From: Flavobacterium agrisoli
GTDB taxonomy: Bacteria; Bacteroidota; Bacteroidia; Flavobacteriales; Flavobacteriaceae
Direction: 5' to 3'
Assembly (NCBI RefSeq): GCF_016522065.1
Contig: NZ_JAEHFV010000004.1
Location: forward strand, 124,001-188,000
Length of the DNA: 64,000 bases
Shown: one piece after another, positions 1 to 8,598 of the stretch
How the letters are laid out: the number at the start of each line of letters is the position of its first letter
How positions within the stretch are numbered: position 1 is the first letter of the stretch
The notes under the pieces: generated by a model
Databases searched by the model: none
The model's input: only the letters and a program-made list of their open reading frames with translations
Told to the model about the DNA's origin: nothing
Made by a program: the position numbers and the translations under genes

Positions 1-504
1 GAAACCTTTGATGGTTTGTGGCTCATTATTACCAAACAAGCTTATTGGACTCCCTTTTTTTTATTTTTATTTTATCTTATTTATAAAAAAATAGGTTCCA
101 AACAGACTCTTTTTGTTTTACTGTTTATTGCTGTTCTTATTACCTGTACCGATCAAGTGACTAACTTGGTCAAAAATAATGTACAGCGTTTGCGACCTTG
201 CAATAATGAGGATATTAAAGCTATAATCAGGATTGTGCAACAACGAAATTCGTTTAGTTTTTTTTCGGGACATGCTGCTAACTCAATGGCTGCGGCTACT
301 TTTATATTTTGTTTGTTAAAGCCTTATTACAAATACATGTCTTTTTTGTTTTTATGGCCTTTAATTTTTGCCTACAGCCGTATTTATTTAGGATTGCATT
401 ATCCGATAGATATTTTATCCGGCTTTGTAGTTGGAATTGTTTTAGGGTTTACTTTTTTCAAACTCTATAAAAAAGCACAAGCTAAGTATTTCCCGATTTT
501 ATAA
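1..504 (+). CDS. PAP2-family phosphatase (5' end cut by window edge)
   Basis: This is an integral-membrane type 2 phosphatidic acid phosphatase, probably acting on lipid phosphates such as undecaprenyl diphosphate. The reading frame is open from base 1 (E-T-F-D-G-L-W...), so the true start lies outside the window; a TTG at 16 is only the first visible start-like codon. All three phosphatase motifs are present. Counting from base 16 they are K53-x6-R60-P61, S84-G85-H86 (here F-SGH rather than P-SGH), and S121-R122-x5-H128-x3-D132. Several hydrophobic membrane segments separate them. A strong hairpin follows the stop and is shared with the convergent methyltransferase. The exact substrate cannot be told from sequence. 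Confidence 0.85.
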   Translation, partial: ETFDGLWLIITKQAYWTPFFLFLFYLIYKKIGSKQTLFVLLFIAVLITCTDQVTNLVKNNVQRLRPCNNEDIKAIIRIVQQRNSFSFFSGHAANSMAAATFIFCLLKPYYKYMSFLFLWPLIFAYSRIYLGLHYPIDILSGFVVGIVLGFTFFKLYKKAQAKYFPIL

Positions 505-510
505 AAGATA

Positions 511-549
511 AAAAAAACCGCAACAAATCTAAATTGTTGCGGTTTTTTT
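511..549. terminator. Bidirectional Rho-independent terminator
   Basis: A perfect hairpin lies between two convergent genes. The arm at 511-526 (A-run, then CCGCAACAA) pairs with 534-549 (TTGTTGCGG, then a T-run), with a 7-nt loop. The A-run and T-run make it a terminator on both strands, serving the PAP2 gene and the O-methyltransferase gene. Confidence 0.85.
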
Positions 550-563
550 TCATGAAATTAAAT

Positions 564-1205
564 TTACAATACTCTGCTTACCGTAAGGCCATCTCGAATG
601 GGTAAAAGAACTGTTTCAACTCGTGGATCTTCGTTTACGAGAGTGTTGTATTCTAGTAATATTTGTGTACTGGTGTCGTTCTTTTTTACAGGTTCTAAAA
701 CTTTTCCGCTCCATAAAACATTATCCGATAGAATAATGCCGCCCTTATTCATTTTTGGTACGATTAAATTCCAGTAATTAATATAGTTTTCTTTGTCGGC
801 ATCAATAAAAACCAAATCGAATTTACAATCTATATTAGGTATGATTTCCTTTCCTTCTCCCAAATGTTGCGTAATTTGATTGCCCCAAGGCGATAAATCA
901 AAGTATTTTCGTTGAAAATTAACCAATTCTTCTTTGATATCAATAGTATGTAAATGCCCTTTTTCTTGCATTCCTTCGCATAAGCATAATGTAGCGTATC
1001 CTGTATAAGTTCCGATTTCTAAAATATACATAGGACGAATTAATTTGGAAAGTATACTCAAAACGCGACCTTGAAAATGGCCGCTTAACATGCGAGGTAA
1101 AAGTATTTTTTGATACGTTTCCCTGTTTAGTTTAGCCAATAATTCGGGCTCTTTTTGAGAATGTTTTTCGATGTAATTTTCTAATTCTTCAGAAATAAAA
1201 TGCAT
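564..1205 (-). CDS. Class I SAM-dependent O-methyltransferase
   Basis: This is a small-molecule O-methyltransferase of the caffeoyl-CoA/catechol type (COG4122-like). The SAM-binding motif I reads LEIGTYTGYAT, followed by an acidic motif (HTIDIKEE) and the motif FIDADKENY, which carries the metal-binding Asp of this family. I place the start at ATG 1203-1205 (M-H-F-I-S-E-E). The frame is open up to 1259, but the extra 18 residues are not like the family. A promoter-like TACTTTTA just inside that upstream stretch also suggests transcription begins downstream of 1259. The length from 1205, 213 aa, is normal. The natural substrate is unknown. Confidence 0.85.
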   Translation of the reverse strand: MHFISEELENYIEKHSQKEPELLAKLNRETYQKILLPRMLSGHFQGRVLSILSKLIRPMYILEIGTYTGYATLCLCEGMQEKGHLHTIDIKEELVNFQRKYFDLSPWGNQITQHLGEGKEIIPNIDCKFDLVFIDADKENYINYWNLIVPKMNKGGIILSDNVLWSGKVLEPVKKNDTSTQILLEYNTLVNEDPRVETVLLPIRDGLTVSRVL

Positions 1206-1286
1206 GGTCCAAAAGTTATTGAAATCGTAATGGTTTTCAAATTTTGCATAAAAGTACAAAATATTTTAGGCTACGATTCAATAAAA

Positions 1287-1309
1287 AAAGCCACTACTTG
1301 AGTGACTTT
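1287..1309 (-). terminator. Terminator of the small lipoprotein gene
   Basis: Read on the minus strand this is AAAGTCACT, loop CAAGT, AGTGGCTTT, followed by a T-run. It forms a 9-bp stem with one U-G pair. It lies just downstream of the stop at 1332. Confidence 0.6.
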
Positions 1310-1331
1310 CATTTTTCAATTCGCGAAGTAT

Positions 1332-1631
1332 TTACTTTTTAAGTTCTTTTTCAACGTCGTTGGCAGTTTTTTTAACGCCGTCTTTTACGTTAACAGCAGC
1401 TCCTTCAACAGCATCAACGCCTTTTTTGGTGGCATGTTTGATATCCTGTAGCGTACTGTCTATTTTTCCTGATGCGGTGTCTTTTTCATTTTTTAAATCA
1501 TGCAACATTGTATCTAGTTTTTGACCAGGAGTTAATTCGGTTTCGGTTGTGTGGGTAGCTTCTTTTTTACATGATTGCATGCTTAAACTAAAAAGAGCTA
1601 TGATGACTAAGGTTGTGATTGGTTTTTTCAT
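1332..1631 (-). CDS. Small predicted lipoprotein, function unknown
   Basis: This 99-aa protein has a type II signal peptide: M-K-K, a hydrophobic stretch, then a lipobox ending S-M-Q-S-C at Cys20. After lipidation a short, charged, low-complexity tail follows that is predicted to be helical (repeats of K-D-x-x-x and T-A-N-D-V-E-K-E-L). It resembles the many small YtxH/CsbD-like helical lipoproteins of Bacteroidota, but I cannot name a family. It is transcribed divergently from rlmN and has its own hairpin terminator. Confidence 0.6.
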   Translation of the reverse strand: MKKPITTLVIIALFSLSMQSCKKEATHTTETELTPGQKLDTMLHDLKNEKDTASGKIDSTLQDIKHATKKGVDAVEGAAVNVKDGVKKTANDVEKELKK

Positions 1632-1806
1632 ACTAATAAAATTAAATTCGAAGTTTAAAAATATACAGCTAAATTAAATTTTGAAAAAAAGTTTCACTTA
1701 TAAAATTAACGAAAATTTTTACATAATTAACAAACTTCTATTGTCATTTTTATTACGTCTATCCTAAGAATATAGGTTTGTTTTAGCGACATTTCAAATT
1801 ACTTAT

Positions 1807-1814
1807 TACCTTTG
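1807..1814 (+). promoter_or_regulatory. -7 promoter element of rlmN
   Basis: TAccTTTG is an exact match to the Bacteroidota -7 consensus TAnnTTTG. It ends only four bases before the rlmN ATG at 1819, so the transcript would start at or next to the start codon (leaderless or nearly so). Confidence 0.65.
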
Positions 1815-1818
1815 CGCC

Positions 1819-2865
1819 ATGCAAACCGAGAAAAAAGACATACGAGCATTATCTAAAGAAGAATTACGTGATTTTTTTGTTTCTAACGGAGACAAAGCTT
1901 TCCGCGGTAATCAGGTTTACGAATGGTTGTGGAGTAAAGGGGCACATTATTTTGAAGATATGACCAATGTGGCCAAAACCACTCGTAACATGCTGGAGGA
2001 TAATTTTGTAATCAATCATATTAAGGTTGATACGATGCAGCGTAGTAATGACGGTACGGTTAAAAACGCGGTTAGGTTGCATGATGGTTTGGTAGTCGAA
2101 TCGGTTTTGATTCCAACTGAAACCCGAACTACCGCTTGTGTTTCGAGTCAGGTTGGTTGTAGTTTGGATTGTAATTTTTGCGCTACCGCTCGATTAAAAC
2201 GCATGCGAAATCTAGAACCCGGCGAAATTTACGATCAGGTTTTGGCAATTGACAAAGAGAGTCGTTTGTATTACAATCATCCACTTTCGAATATTGTATT
2301 TATGGGCATGGGAGAACCTTTGATGAATTACAATAATGTGATGAAAGCCATTGATATGATTACTTCCGAAGAAGGTTTAGCCATGTCGCCAAAGCGCATA
2401 ACGGTTTCTACTTCGGGTATTCCAAAAATGATAAAAAAAATGGCCGATGACCAAGTGAAATTTAAATTAGCCGTTTCTTTACATTCGGCAATCGATGATA
2501 CTCGCGCGCGAATTATGCCTTTTAGTAAAAACTTCCCATTGGCCGATTTACGGGAATCTTTAGAATATTGGTACCGGAAAACCAAAAGCAAAATCTCTTT
2601 TGAATATGTAGTTTGGAAAGGTATAAACGATGATAAAGCCTCGGTCGATGCCTTAGTTAAATTTTGCAAGTACGTACCTTGTAAAGTAAATTTAATTGAG
2701 TACAACCCGATTGATGATGGCGAATTTCAGCAAGCTTCGGAAGAAGCTATATTGGCTTATATAAAAGCGTTGGAAAATATTGGTGTGGTGGTAAAAGTTC
2801 GTCGTAGCCGAGGAAAAGATATTGATGCTGCTTGTGGACAGTTGGCTAATAAAGAAGGAAATTGA
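1819..2865 (+). CDS. rlmN: 23S rRNA (adenine-2503-C2)-methyltransferase RlmN
   Basis: This radical-SAM enzyme methylates C2 of A2503 in 23S rRNA, and of A37 in some tRNAs, by a ping-pong mechanism. The 348-aa length is typical. The [4Fe-4S] cluster motif is C114-x3-C118-x2-C121, and the C-terminal Cys339 (D-A-A-C-G) matches the catalytic methyl-carrying cysteine. The family motif G-M-G-E-P-L-x-N is present near residue 160. The ATG at 1819 follows directly after a perfect -7 promoter element. The gene is monocistronic, with polyprenyl synthase downstream under its own promoter. Confidence 0.96.
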   Translation: MQTEKKDIRALSKEELRDFFVSNGDKAFRGNQVYEWLWSKGAHYFEDMTNVAKTTRNMLEDNFVINHIKVDTMQRSNDGTVKNAVRLHDGLVVESVLIPTETRTTACVSSQVGCSLDCNFCATARLKRMRNLEPGEIYDQVLAIDKESRLYYNHPLSNIVFMGMGEPLMNYNNVMKAIDMITSEEGLAMSPKRITVSTSGIPKMIKKMADDQVKFKLAVSLHSAIDDTRARIMPFSKNFPLADLRESLEYWYRKTKSKISFEYVVWKGINDDKASVDALVKFCKYVPCKVNLIEYNPIDDGEFQQASEEAILAYIKALENIGVVVKVRRSRGKDIDAACGQLANKEGN

Positions 2866-2945
2866 TTTTAGTAATTGCTTTTTAATCATTTTTTATTTAA
2901 AAAAGAAGGTCTAAAAGACTTGCTTTTAAAACTTAAATTTTCGCA

Positions 2946-2975
2946 TTGACTTTTCTTTTCAAAGTAGTATATTTG
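2946..2975 (+). promoter_or_regulatory. Promoter of the polyprenyl synthase gene
   Basis: TTG at 2946-2948, a 19-nt spacer and TAtaTTTG at 2968-2975 fit the Bacteroidota sigma-A consensus TTG-N17-23-TAnnTTTG. The ATG is at 2984. Confidence 0.7.
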
Positions 2976-2983
2976 ATTTCTGA

Positions 2984-3961
2984 ATGAATATTACTTCGCA
3001 AATAAAACAGCCCATTTTTGATGAAATGGAACTTTTTGAAAAAAAGTTCTACGAATCCATGACTTCTAAAGTGGCTTTACTTAACCGAATTACTTATTTT
3101 ATAGTTAATCGTAAAGGAAAACAAATGCGACCAATGTTTGTTTTTCTAACTGCCAAAATGGTTGCCGGTGGCGAGGTAAATGAAAGGACGTACCGTGGCG
3201 CTTCGGTAATCGAATTAATTCATACGGCTACATTGGTACACGACGATGTGGTGGATGATAGCAATAGACGTCGGGGTTTTTTCTCAATAAATGCACTTTG
3301 GAAAAATAAAATTGCCGTTTTGGTTGGTGATTATTTGTTGTCTAAAGGACTGTTGCTTTCTATTGATAACGACGATTTCGATTTGCTAAAAATCATTTCT
3401 ATTGCTGTTCGCGAAATGAGCGAAGGCGAATTGCTTCAAATTGAAAAAGCGCGTCGTTTGGATATTACCGAAACCATTTACTATGAAATTATCCGTAAAA
3501 AAACAGCAACTTTAATTGCGGCTTGTTGTGCACTCGGAGCTAAATCTGTTTCCGAAGATGCTCATCATGTTGCTACAATGCACCAATTTGGTGAACTCAT
3601 TGGAATGGCTTTTCAGATAAAAGATGATTTATTTGATTATACAGATGAAGCCATTGGCAAACCCACTGGAATTGATATTAAAGAGCAAAAAATGACTTTG
3701 CCGCTTATTCATGTTTTGAATAATTGTTCGGCCAAAGAAAAAAACTGGCTAATCAATTCGATTAAAAATCATAATAAGGATAAAAAACGCGTTAAAGAAG
3801 TGATTGCTTTTGTTAAAGACAACAAAGGCTTGGAATATGCCGAAAATAAAATGGTCGAATTTCAAAAAAAGGCGTTGTTGCTTTTAGAAACCTATCCAGA
3901 ATCTACTTATAAATCGGCGCTAATTTTGATGGTAAATTACGTTATCGAACGAAAAAAATAA
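2984..3961 (+). CDS. All-trans polyprenyl diphosphate synthase (IspA/IspB family)
   Basis: This cytosolic prenyltransferase adds isopentenyl diphosphate units to an allylic primer, most likely making the side chain of menaquinone. The first Asp-rich motif is H-D87-D88-V-V-D91-D; the second is K-D214-D215-L-F-D218. The 325-aa length fits octa/heptaprenyl synthases. Small residues before the first motif (T-A-T-L-V) allow a long product, though chain length cannot be fixed from sequence. It has its own promoter and no obvious operon partner. Confidence 0.9.
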   Translation: MNITSQIKQPIFDEMELFEKKFYESMTSKVALLNRITYFIVNRKGKQMRPMFVFLTAKMVAGGEVNERTYRGASVIELIHTATLVHDDVVDDSNRRRGFFSINALWKNKIAVLVGDYLLSKGLLLSIDNDDFDLLKIISIAVREMSEGELLQIEKARRLDITETIYYEIIRKKTATLIAACCALGAKSVSEDAHHVATMHQFGELIGMAFQIKDDLFDYTDEAIGKPTGIDIKEQKMTLPLIHVLNNCSAKEKNWLINSIKNHNKDKKRVKEVIAFVKDNKGLEYAENKMVEFQKKALLLLETYPESTYKSALILMVNYVIERKK

Positions 3962-4106
3962 CATTTTATTAAATAAGTATTAAATTGGTTTTTAGTTGTT
4001 TATGATTTAAATACAGCTAAAAATCAATTTTTTTTATCTTCGATACAACCTTTTTGTGCTTTTTTGCGTCTATACTTATAGCAATCAAAAACAACCGATT
4101 TACTAA

Positions 4107-4667
4107 ATGAAAATAATTGCTTTGCACCAAAACGAATCCGAAATTATTCGGTTAGCAATCGATCAAGATCGAAAGGCACAGCAGCAATTGTATTCTAAAT
4201 TTTCACCCAAAATGCTAAGTGTTTGCAGGCAATATGTAAAGGATATTCAGCAAGCCGAAGATGTGATGATTACTGCTTTTTTGAAGGTATTTCAAAACTT
4301 AAAAGCGTATCAAAATAAGGGTAGTTTTGAAGGTTGGATACGAAAAATTATGATTAACGAATGCATTTCGTTTTTAAGAAGTCATAAAAAAATGCAATTT
4401 CTCGAAGAGCAATTTTTAACCGAAGAATCGCATAATGAGTTAGAAGTACAATTGAGTGTAGATCAAATTCAATTTGTTATTGATGCTTTGCCCGATGGTT
4501 ATAAAACGATTTTTAATTTATTCGCCATTGAAGGATACAAACATCAGGAAATTGCAGATTTGTTAGGGATTTCTGAAGGAACTTCTAAATCGCAATTGTC
4601 TCATGCTCGAAAATTATTGCAGCTTCAAATTTCAAATTTAAAAATGGTGAACAATGGAACAAAATAA
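4107..4667 (+). CDS. ECF-type RNA polymerase sigma factor
   Basis: This 186-aa sigma-70 family protein is of the extracytoplasmic-function kind. Region 2 (about residues 25-92) covers Q-A-E-D-V-M-I-T-A-F and the F-E-G-W-I-R-K-I-M-I-N segment. Region 4 (about residues 125-178) contains the helix-turn-helix around H-Q-E-I-A-D-L-L-G-I-S-E-G-T. Regions 1 and 3 are absent, as expected. The stop overlaps the next gene by 14 nt, which codes a one-membrane-pass protein, so the pair looks like a sigma/anti-sigma module. An outer-membrane-like protein follows. Confidence 0.9.
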   Translation: MKIIALHQNESEIIRLAIDQDRKAQQQLYSKFSPKMLSVCRQYVKDIQQAEDVMITAFLKVFQNLKAYQNKGSFEGWIRKIMINECISFLRSHKKMQFLEEQFLTEESHNELEVQLSVDQIQFVIDALPDGYKTIFNLFAIEGYKHQEIADLLGISEGTSKSQLSHARKLLQLQISNLKMVNNGTK

Positions 4668-5325
4668 GGTAGATGCCGAATTTAAAAAGCAACTGAATTT
4701 GCGGGAAATTAAACCGAATACAGCTGCTTGGGATAAGTTGGAAATGATGTTAGATGCGCAACAACACCAAACTAAAAATCAGCCCAAAAGAAGTGTTTTC
4801 TGGTATGTGGCAGCTAGTTTTGTTGGTTTGGCTTTAATCGGAACTTATTTTTTGAATGAGCCCAAAATGGAGTTTAAAAATCTTCAAAATCCGGTCGTGA
4901 TCGAAGCTAAAAAAGAAGGAAGCGTTGTAAATAGTAGACCGCAACAAGAAACTAAAGTTAAGAATGAAAAGGTTGAAAATTCACATAAAGTTATTTTAAA
5001 ACCGGAAACAATAGTTTTGCTTTCTACTAAAGAGGAAAAGAAGGTGGAGCAGGAAAAACAAATAGTGCCGGAAAAAACACAAAATAGTATAAAAGCTGAT
5101 TCGAATGTTGATTTGCTTTTGGAAGAGGCCGAACAGAATTTGGCGCAACGTCCATCAGAAATAAATCCTAATATAAAAGTAGATGCCTCCAAATTATTAT
5201 GGCAAGTAGACAATGAGTTGGAACCTTCTTTTCGAGAAAAAGTTATTCATAAAGTTTCGCAGAATTTCCATGCGGTAAAAGTGGCCATTTCCAATCGGAA
5301 TATTCAAGACGAAAATCATCCATAA
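4654..5325 (+). CDS. Single-pass membrane protein, probable anti-sigma partner
   Basis: This 223-aa protein has a soluble N-terminal part (about 1-45) with N-T-A-A-W-D-K-L-E-M-M-L. That pattern is common in Bacteroidota anti-sigma-like proteins next to ECF genes. One membrane helix follows (about 48-66), then a long charged, Lys/Glu-rich periplasmic part. It starts inside the sigma gene (14-nt overlap), so the two are translationally coupled. I infer that it holds the sigma factor at the membrane. No recognised catalytic motif is present. Confidence 0.65.
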   Translation: MEQNKVDAEFKKQLNLREIKPNTAAWDKLEMMLDAQQHQTKNQPKRSVFWYVAASFVGLALIGTYFLNEPKMEFKNLQNPVVIEAKKEGSVVNSRPQQETKVKNEKVENSHKVILKPETIVLLSTKEEKKVEQEKQIVPEKTQNSIKADSNVDLLLEEAEQNLAQRPSEINPNIKVDASKLLWQVDNELEPSFREKVIHKVSQNFHAVKVAISNRNIQDENHP

Positions 5326-5394
5326 ATCAATAAAAACAAACAGTCAATCAATCTGGAATTTTGCAAATGAGCAATTTCCATAATTACAATTACT

Positions 5395-6495
5395 ATGAAA
5401 AATTTTATTATTGGGCTTACTCTTTTTTTACTTTCTCTTTTAACAAAAGCTTTTGCACAAGACACTTTTGAAAAAAAAGCACATGAAATTGCCATTAGAA
5501 TTGAAAAAATCACGCTTGAGGAAAAACAAGCTTTGAAAAAAGAAGTAGATGCGGTGAACACCGAATTGGTAGAAGGGAATCTTACCAAAGAAGAAGCCGA
5601 AAAGAAAAAGCAAGAATTAGCTGAAGTTCGCGCAGAAAACATACAAAAGCGCGTTGCGGTAGAGCAAGAATCGTTACAGGAATTGATTCAATTAAAAGTG
5701 GATGGTAAAATCACCTCCGATGGTTCTGATTTAGGTCGAGGCGGCACTGTGGTGATTATTGGAAGTAGTAACGATAGTATAGGTAAAAATCAAACCGAAA
5801 TTATTATTCCTTCGATGAAAGTGTATAAAGGAAATGATGGGAAAAAATACCGTCAACCCAAACGGACTACTTCGCAATTTGTTTTTGCGATGGGTTTGAA
5901 TAATGTGATGGAAGATGGAAATTATGCAGATGATCAATATAATTTTATCGGTTCGCATTTTTACGAATGGGGAGTTACTTTAAATTCGCGATTAATAGAA
6001 AATCATAATTTGCTTCATGCCAAATACGGATTATCATTAATGTATAATAATTTGCGACCGCGCGACAATCAGTTTTTTGTGGTGAATGGTAATCAAACCG
6101 ATTTAGTAACCAATCCTATTCATTTAAAAGAATCGCGTTTTAGAAATGTGTATTTGGTTGTGCCTCTTCATTTAGAATTTGATTTTTCGAAACCTAAAAT
6201 TCACGACGGAGAAACCTATTTTAGAACTCACAAAAGTTTCCGAATGGGAGTAGGAGGTTACGCCGGAATTAATGTTAAATCAAAGCAAATTTTAAAATAC
6301 GAAGACAACGATTTAAAGTCAACCGAAAAAACAAAAGGAGATTATAATGTAAATAATTTTATATACGGCGTTAGCGCTTATATGGGGTATCGTACCACAA
6401 GTTTGTATGTGAAATATGATTTGAATGAACTATTTGAAAATAATAGCATTGCAGCTAATACCATTTCATTTGGGGTTCGGTTTGATTTTAATTGA
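5395..6495 (+). CDS. Predicted outer-membrane beta-barrel protein with periplasmic coiled coil
   Basis: This 366-aa protein starts with a Sec signal peptide cleaved near A-F-A-Q. A Lys/Glu-rich region (about 25-110) has strong coiled-coil character. From about residue 140 to the end there are alternating aromatic and polar strands, finishing S-F-G-V-R-F-D-F-N, as in small outer-membrane barrels of Bacteroidota. It is the third gene of the ECF sigma unit and may be its target or envelope sensor. The family is not recognised by name. Confidence 0.6.
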   Translation: MKNFIIGLTLFLLSLLTKAFAQDTFEKKAHEIAIRIEKITLEEKQALKKEVDAVNTELVEGNLTKEEAEKKKQELAEVRAENIQKRVAVEQESLQELIQLKVDGKITSDGSDLGRGGTVVIIGSSNDSIGKNQTEIIIPSMKVYKGNDGKKYRQPKRTTSQFVFAMGLNNVMEDGNYADDQYNFIGSHFYEWGVTLNSRLIENHNLLHAKYGLSLMYNNLRPRDNQFFVVNGNQTDLVTNPIHLKESRFRNVYLVVPLHLEFDFSKPKIHDGETYFRTHKSFRMGVGGYAGINVKSKQILKYEDNDLKSTEKTKGDYNVNNFIYGVSAYMGYRTTSLYVKYDLNELFENNSIAANTISFGVRFDFN

Positions 6496-6520
6496 TTTTT
6501 TTTGAATTAGTAAATCTGAA

Positions 6521-6547
6521 AAAAAGTACCTAAACAAGGTGCTTTTT
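6521..6547 (+). terminator. Terminator after the ECF sigma operon
   Basis: The stem AAAAAGTACCT (6521-6531) pairs with AGGTGCTTTTT (6537-6547) through one G-U pair, with loop AAACA and a trailing T. It separates the beta-barrel gene from dnaG, and this rules out any dnaG start as early as 6547. Confidence 0.7.
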
Positions 6548-6559
6548 TGGTTTTTAATC

Positions 6560-6591
6560 TTGACAAATCAATTCAGTTTTGCGTATTTTTA
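6560..6591 (+). promoter_or_regulatory. Putative dnaG promoter
   Basis: TTG at 6560-6562 and TAttTTTA at 6584-6591 (one mismatch to TAnnTTTG), with a 21-nt spacer. Its place implies that translation starts downstream, at the TTG at 6622. Confidence 0.5.
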
Positions 6592-6621
6592 CACACTTGC
6601 AAAAAATTAATTTTCCTTATT

Positions 6622-8598
6622 TTGATAGCACAAACTACTGTTGATACTGTTTTTGAAACTGCTCGCGTTGAGGAGGTTATTGGCGATTTTGTGCAATTAA
6701 AACGAGCCGGAAGTAATTTTAAAGGATTGAGTCCTTTCTCGGATGAGCGTACTCCGTCGTTTATGGTTTCGCCAGTTAAACAAATTTGGAAAGATTTTAG
6801 TACCGGGAAGGGTGGAAATGCTGTGGCTTTTTTGATGGAACACGAACATTTTACCTATCCAGAAGCTATTAAATATTTAGCCAAAAAATACAACATCGAA
6901 ATTGAGGAGACACAGCAAACCGATTTAGAAAAGGCCAACACCGACTTGCGTGAAAGTATGTATTTGGTTTCGGAATTTGCGGCGAAATATTTTCAAGATG
7001 TTTTGCTGAATTCAGAAGAAGGGAAGGCCATTGGGTTGACTTATTTTAAGGAACGTGGTTTTACGAACGAAACAATAAAAAAATTCAGTTTAGGATATTC
7101 GCCCGAAACTTGGGACGCGTTTACCAAAGAAGCTTTAGGAAAAGGCTATAAAATGGAATTTTTGGAGAGTACCGGTTTGACCATTCCTCGTGAAGACCGG
7201 CCATTCGATAGATTTAAAGGTCGTGTGATGTTTCCTATTCAGAGCATGTCCGGCCGTGTTTTAGGGTTTGGTGGTCGGATTTTAACCAACGATAAAAAAG
7301 CTGCCAAATATTTAAATTCGCCCGAAAGTGATATTTACCATAAAAGCAAAGTTTTGTATGGTATTTATCAAGCCAAACAAGCTATTGCCAAACAAAATAA
7401 TTGTTTTTTAGTCGAAGGTTATACCGATGTTATCCAGTTTCATCAAGCGGGTATCGAAAATGTGGTGGCTTCTTCGGGAACAGCCTTAACACCCGATCAA
7501 ATTCGATTAATTAATCGCCTAACAAAAAATATTACGGTTTTATTTGATGGAGATGCCGCCGGATTGCGAGCTTCAATCCGTGGAATCGATTTGATTTTGG
7601 AAGAAGGAATGAACGTTAAAGTGTGTTCATTTCCTGATGGGGAAGACCCAGATAGCTTTGCCAAAAAAACATCGTATGATGATTTAGTTCGTTATTTAGA
7701 TGAAAATGCCAAAGATTTTATTCAGTTTAAGGCATCGCTTTTGATGAAAGAAGCGCAAAACGATCCCGTTAAAAAAGCCGATTTGATTCGGGATATGGTC
7801 ACGAGTATTTCAAAAATCCCAGACCGAATTCAGCGCGAAATCTATATCCAAGAATGCGCTCGGATTATGGATATTTCCGAACAAGTTTTGGTAAGTACCT
7901 TGGCGCAATTGGTGCAAAAAGAAATTACAGAGATTGGTAAAAAACAAAAACAAGAGCAAAAAGCTTTTGAAATTGTTAAAAACGAATCAGCTGCTGAATC
8001 GCCTAAAATTGATATTCTGTATTCTTTAGAGCGAAAAATAATTGAAATTTTACTGCTTTACGGAAATAAAACAGAACTTTTTGAAGACGTTTTGCTTAAA
8101 ACCAATGAAGATGGTATTGTGGAAATGTATACCGAGAAAAAAGAATACAAAGTAGTAGATCGTATTTATTTGAGTTTGCAAGAAGATGAGGTAGAGTTAT
8201 CTAACGAAATGTTCCGCAATATTTTTTCTGATTTGGTTGCGTATTACAACCAAGTGGAGCATTTTAGTTTAGAAAGTTATTTAATGCGAATTCCTCCTGA
8301 TTTGGCCCAAGAAGTTACCGATATCATTATGGAAGATGAGCAATTGGTAATGCACAATTGGGAAGGGCAAAATATATTCCCGAAATACAAATCCGATTCT
8401 ATTTCGCAATACGTTTCCGAAACCATTTTGTCGTTGAGATGGTATTTGGTAGGGAGTATTATTGAAGAATTAAAAAGCTCCATACAATCTGATGTTAATG
8501 CAGATAATACAGAGCTTTTAATGATGATAATGGATTATTCAAAATTAGTCAATACATTTTCGCAGAAACTAGGCCGCGTAATGTCTCGCTATCATTAA
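6622..8598 (+). CDS. dnaG: DNA primase DnaG, zinc-binding ligands replaced
   Basis: This primase makes RNA primers for DNA replication. I choose the TTG start at 6622 (M-I-A-Q-T-T-V-D-T-V-F), giving 658 aa. The frame is open further up, but that stretch holds the previous terminator and the promoter. The N-terminal CHC2 domain keeps its fold pattern (P-S-F-x-V-S-P, G-K-G-G-N-A). However, the four zinc ligands Cys, His, Cys, Cys are Ser37, Ser40, Asp58 and Thr61. The TOPRIM catalytic motifs are intact: V-E-G-Y-T-D-V-I, F-D-G-D-A-A-G and E-D-P-D-S-F. A helicase-interaction C-terminus follows. The stop overlaps the stop of the convergent response regulator (TTAA). Confidence 0.93.
   Translation: MIAQTTVDTVFETARVEEVIGDFVQLKRAGSNFKGLSPFSDERTPSFMVSPVKQIWKDFSTGKGGNAVAFLMEHEHFTYPEAIKYLAKKYNIEIEETQQTDLEKANTDLRESMYLVSEFAAKYFQDVLLNSEEGKAIGLTYFKERGFTNETIKKFSLGYSPETWDAFTKEALGKGYKMEFLESTGLTIPREDRPFDRFKGRVMFPIQSMSGRVLGFGGRILTNDKKAAKYLNSPESDIYHKSKVLYGIYQAKQAIAKQNNCFLVEGYTDVIQFHQAGIENVVASSGTALTPDQIRLINRLTKNITVLFDGDAAGLRASIRGIDLILEEGMNVKVCSFPDGEDPDSFAKKTSYDDLVRYLDENAKDFIQFKASLLMKEAQNDPVKKADLIRDMVTSISKIPDRIQREIYIQECARIMDISEQVLVSTLAQLVQKEITEIGKKQKQEQKAFEIVKNESAAESPKIDILYSLERKIIEILLLYGNKTELFEDVLLKTNEDGIVEMYTEKKEYKVVDRIYLSLQEDEVELSNEMFRNIFSDLVAYYNQVEHFSLESYLMRIPPDLAQEVTDIIMEDEQLVMHNWEGQNIFPKYKSDSISQYVSETILSLRWYLVGSIIEELKSSIQSDVNADNTELLMMIMDYSKLVNTFSQKLGRVMSRYH

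Noticed and set aside
1206..1259. Longer N-terminus for the O-methyltransferase
   Set aside because: The extra residues do not fit the family, and a promoter-like element overlaps them.
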